Notes under the pieces: generated by a model
Seen by the model: the letters and a program-made list of their open reading frames with translations, nothing else
Databases searched by the model: none
What the model was told of the DNA's origin: nothing
Position numbers and translations under genes: made by a program
Part shown: one piece after another, positions 4,626-5,771 of the stretch
Layout: each line of letters begins with the position of its first letter
Numbering within the stretch: the stretch's first letter is position 1
NCBI GenBank assembly: GCA_035719045.1
Contig: DASTGO010000384.1
Location: forward strand, 1-5,771
Direction of reading: 5' to 3'
DNA from: DASTGO01 sp035719045
GTDB lineage: Bacteria > Actinomycetota > Actinomycetes > Actinomycetales > Kineosporiaceae
DNA length: 5,771 bases

Positions 4626-5599
4626 CCCCGCGCCGGGTCGGCCTCGCGGTCAACCCGACCTCGGGACGTGGCCTGGGACGGGCTGCCGGATCCCGCGCCG
4701 CCGAGGTGCTGCGCGGGGCAGGGCTGCAGGTACGCCTGCTCACCGCCGACAGCGGTCCGGAACTGGTCGAGGCGACCCGGGGAGCCGTCCGGGACGGGCT
4801 GGACGCACTGGTGGTGGCCGGAGGCGACGGGATGGTCAACCTCGGCGTGAACATCACGGCCGGGACCGGGCTGCCGCTGGGCGTGATCCCGGCCGGGACC
4901 GGCAACGACATCGCCCAGGCCCTGGGACTGCCGGTGGCCGATCCCGCCGCGGCGGCCCGGACCGTCGTCGAGGCGCTCGCCGGAGCCGGTCCCCGGGCCG
5001 TGGACGCGGCCCGGTGTGTGACCGCGGGTCAGGACGTGATGTGGTTCGCCGGTGTGCTCGGCGCCGGGTTCGACGCCCTGGTCAACGAGCGGGCCAACGG
5101 CTGGTCGTGGCCGCGGGGCCCGATCCGGTACAACCTGGCGATCGCCCGGGAACTGCCGCTGTTCCGCCCCCGGGACTACGTGCTGGAACTCGACGGGCAG
5201 CGCTGGGAGACCGCCGCCATGCTCGTCGCGATCGCCAACGGACCGTCCTACGGCGGCGGGATGCGGGTCTGCCCGGACGCTCGGCTCGACGACGGCCTGC
5301 TGGACGTCCTGGTCGTGAAGCCGATCTCGCGGCTGGAGTTCGTCAGGGTCTTCCCCCGGGTGTATGCCGGAACCCACGTCGACCACCGCCGGGTGGTCAT
5401 CCACCGGGCCCGCCGGGTGGTCGTGGCCGCCGAGGGCATCGTCGGGTACGCCGACGGCGAGCGCCTCGCCCGGCTGCCGCTCGACTGCGAGGCAGTACCC
5501 GCGGCCCTGCAGGTGCTGGCCCCGGCCACCGGGCAGACGGAGCCCGGCAACCCTGGTCCCGATGACGGTTTCCTGCGAGCTGACGGTCTGCCTGGGTAG
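4622..5599 (+). CDS. Diacylglycerol kinase family lipid kinase (DagK/YegS/BmrU type)
   Basis: The product is 325 residues and the GTG start overlaps the tatC stop (GTGA), so it is translationally coupled to tatC. It begins with the nucleotide-binding domain: VGLAVNPTSGRG (6-17), VVAGGDGMVN (64-73, the GGDG loop) and GVIPAGTGNDIA (87-98). The second domain carries SYGGGMRVCPDARLDDGLLDV (209-229) and ends with YADGE (276-280), whose Glu280 corresponds to the catalytic-loop residue. All key motifs are intact. Family members phosphorylate diacylglycerol or related lipids at the membrane, feeding phosphatidic acid into phospholipid synthesis; some act on other lipids such as sphingoid bases, and the sequence does not settle which. 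The last 25 residues are Gly/Pro/Asp-rich and lie outside the fold. The TAG stop is also the first half of the putative helicase -10 element. Confidence 0.92.
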   Translation: MTPRRVGLAVNPTSGRGLGRAAGSRAAEVLRGAGLQVRLLTADSGPELVEATRGAVRDGLDALVVAGGDGMVNLGVNITAGTGLPLGVIPAGTGNDIAQALGLPVADPAAAARTVVEALAGAGPRAVDAARCVTAGQDVMWFAGVLGAGFDALVNERANGWSWPRGPIRYNLAIARELPLFRPRDYVLELDGQRWETAAMLVAIANGPSYGGGMRVCPDARLDDGLLDVLVVKPISRLEFVRVFPRVYAGTHVDHRRVVIHRARRVVVAAEGIVGYADGERLARLPLDCEAVPAALQVLAPATGQTEPGNPGPDDGFLRADGLPG

Positions 5600-5602
5600 C
5601 GT
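5597..5602 (+). promoter_or_regulatory. -10 element TAGCGT of a probable leaderless helicase promoter, overlapping the kinase stop codon
   Basis: TAGCGT is identical to the pafB -10 element and ends 7 bases before the ATG at 5610. The TAG is the stop codon of the lipid kinase. TGACG at 5581-5585 lies 11 bases upstream, exactly the spacing of the TGTCR core in the RecA-independent damage promoter motif (TTGTCRGTG-N8-TANNNT), with one mismatch. A G-run at 5604-5608 might instead act as a weak ribosome binding site. Confidence 0.5.
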
Positions 5603-5609
5603 TGGGGGC

Positions 5610-5771
5610 ATGACGTCGGCGGCCGACGGCCGGCCGGCCGCATCCCCTGCAGAGCGCTACGGCGCGTTCCGCAGACGGGCGGCCGACCAGTCCAGCCCTC
5701 TGGGGGCGTTCCGCTCCCAGTACCCGTTCGAACTCGACGACTTCCAGGTGCGCGCCTGCCGGGCACTGCTG
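5610..5771 (+). CDS. helY: Ski2-like DEAD/DEAH-box helicase HelY, N-terminal part (continues past window)
   Basis: The ATG at 5610 opens a frame of 54 codons that runs to the last base. After a short polar leader of about 35 residues, YPFELDDFQVRACRALL (38-54) closely matches the start of actinobacterial HelY (in M. tuberculosis, LPFSLDDFQQRACSAL), a Q-motif-like region just before the ATP-binding Walker A loop, which falls outside the window. Family members are ATP-dependent nucleic-acid helicases related to eukaryotic Ski2/Mtr4 RNA helicases; the exact substrate in Actinobacteria is uncertain. Position just after tatAC agrees with the M. tuberculosis order tatA-tatC-helY, here with a lipid kinase inserted. 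The helicase core cannot be seen, so the call rests on this short match plus gene order. Confidence 0.85.
   Translation, partial: MTSAADGRPAASPAERYGAFRRRAADQSSPLGAFRSQYPFELDDFQVRACRALL

Noticed and set aside
4454..5611. Long minus-strand open frame (385 codons) opposite the lipid kinase
   Set aside because: High-GC coding DNA rarely has stop codons on the opposite strand. The translation is low-complexity Gly/Pro/Arg/His-rich with no family resemblance, while the + strand frame has every kinase motif.
1..5771. CRISPR arrays, tRNA/rRNA genes, insertion sequences, LexA-type boxes (GAAC-N4-GTTC)
   Set aside because: I looked across the window by eye and found no repeat arrays, cloverleaf-like genes, transposase motifs or matching boxes. 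All coding content is core actinobacterial genes.

Overview
The window is very GC-rich. GTG starts are common, codons strongly prefer G or C at the third position, and the genes are tightly packed on the + strand. The gene order is FKBP prolyl isomerase, pafB, pafC, two small genes, tatA, tatC, a lipid kinase, then a Ski2-like helicase. This matches the proteasome-accessory / Tat neighbourhood of Actinobacteria (in Mycobacterium tuberculosis: pafA-pafB-pafC-tatA-tatC-helY). The genus cannot be fixed from the sequence. The pafBC genes suggest the host belongs to the actinobacteria that carry the Pup-proteasome cluster, but no proteasome gene lies in the window.

Layout. Positions 1-165 are the C-terminal end of an FKBP-type peptidyl-prolyl isomerase, followed by two strong hairpins. 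Positions 389-1405 and 1402-2358 are pafB and pafC, two WYL-domain regulators overlapping by 4 bases; they have an apparently leaderless promoter and a hairpin terminator. Positions 2359-2616 are non-coding, somewhat less GC-rich, and hold several inverted repeats. Positions 2617-2979 encode a small four-cysteine (zinc-ribbon-like) protein. Positions 3035-3382 encode a small single-pass membrane protein, also apparently leaderless. Positions 3480-5599 form a compact tatA-tatC-lipid kinase operon. Positions 5610-5771 are the first 54 codons of a HelY-like helicase, running off the window.

How the parts fit. PafB and PafC together form a transcriptional activator of the LexA/RecA-independent DNA damage response in mycobacteria. 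TatA and TatC form a twin-arginine export system for folded proteins. The lipid kinase is translationally coupled to tatC and probably acts at the same membrane. The helicase is a nucleic-acid enzyme, and its promoter shows a partial, correctly spaced match to the PafBC-type promoter motif.

Every recognisable gene belongs to the ordinary actinobacterial core. I see no mobile element, CRISPR array, RNA gene or clearly new system. The points most worth a second look are regulatory: repeated leaderless promoters of the form TAGCxT, a -10 element overlapping a stop codon, a palindrome in the -35 region of pafB, and two uncharacterised small proteins between pafC and tatA.
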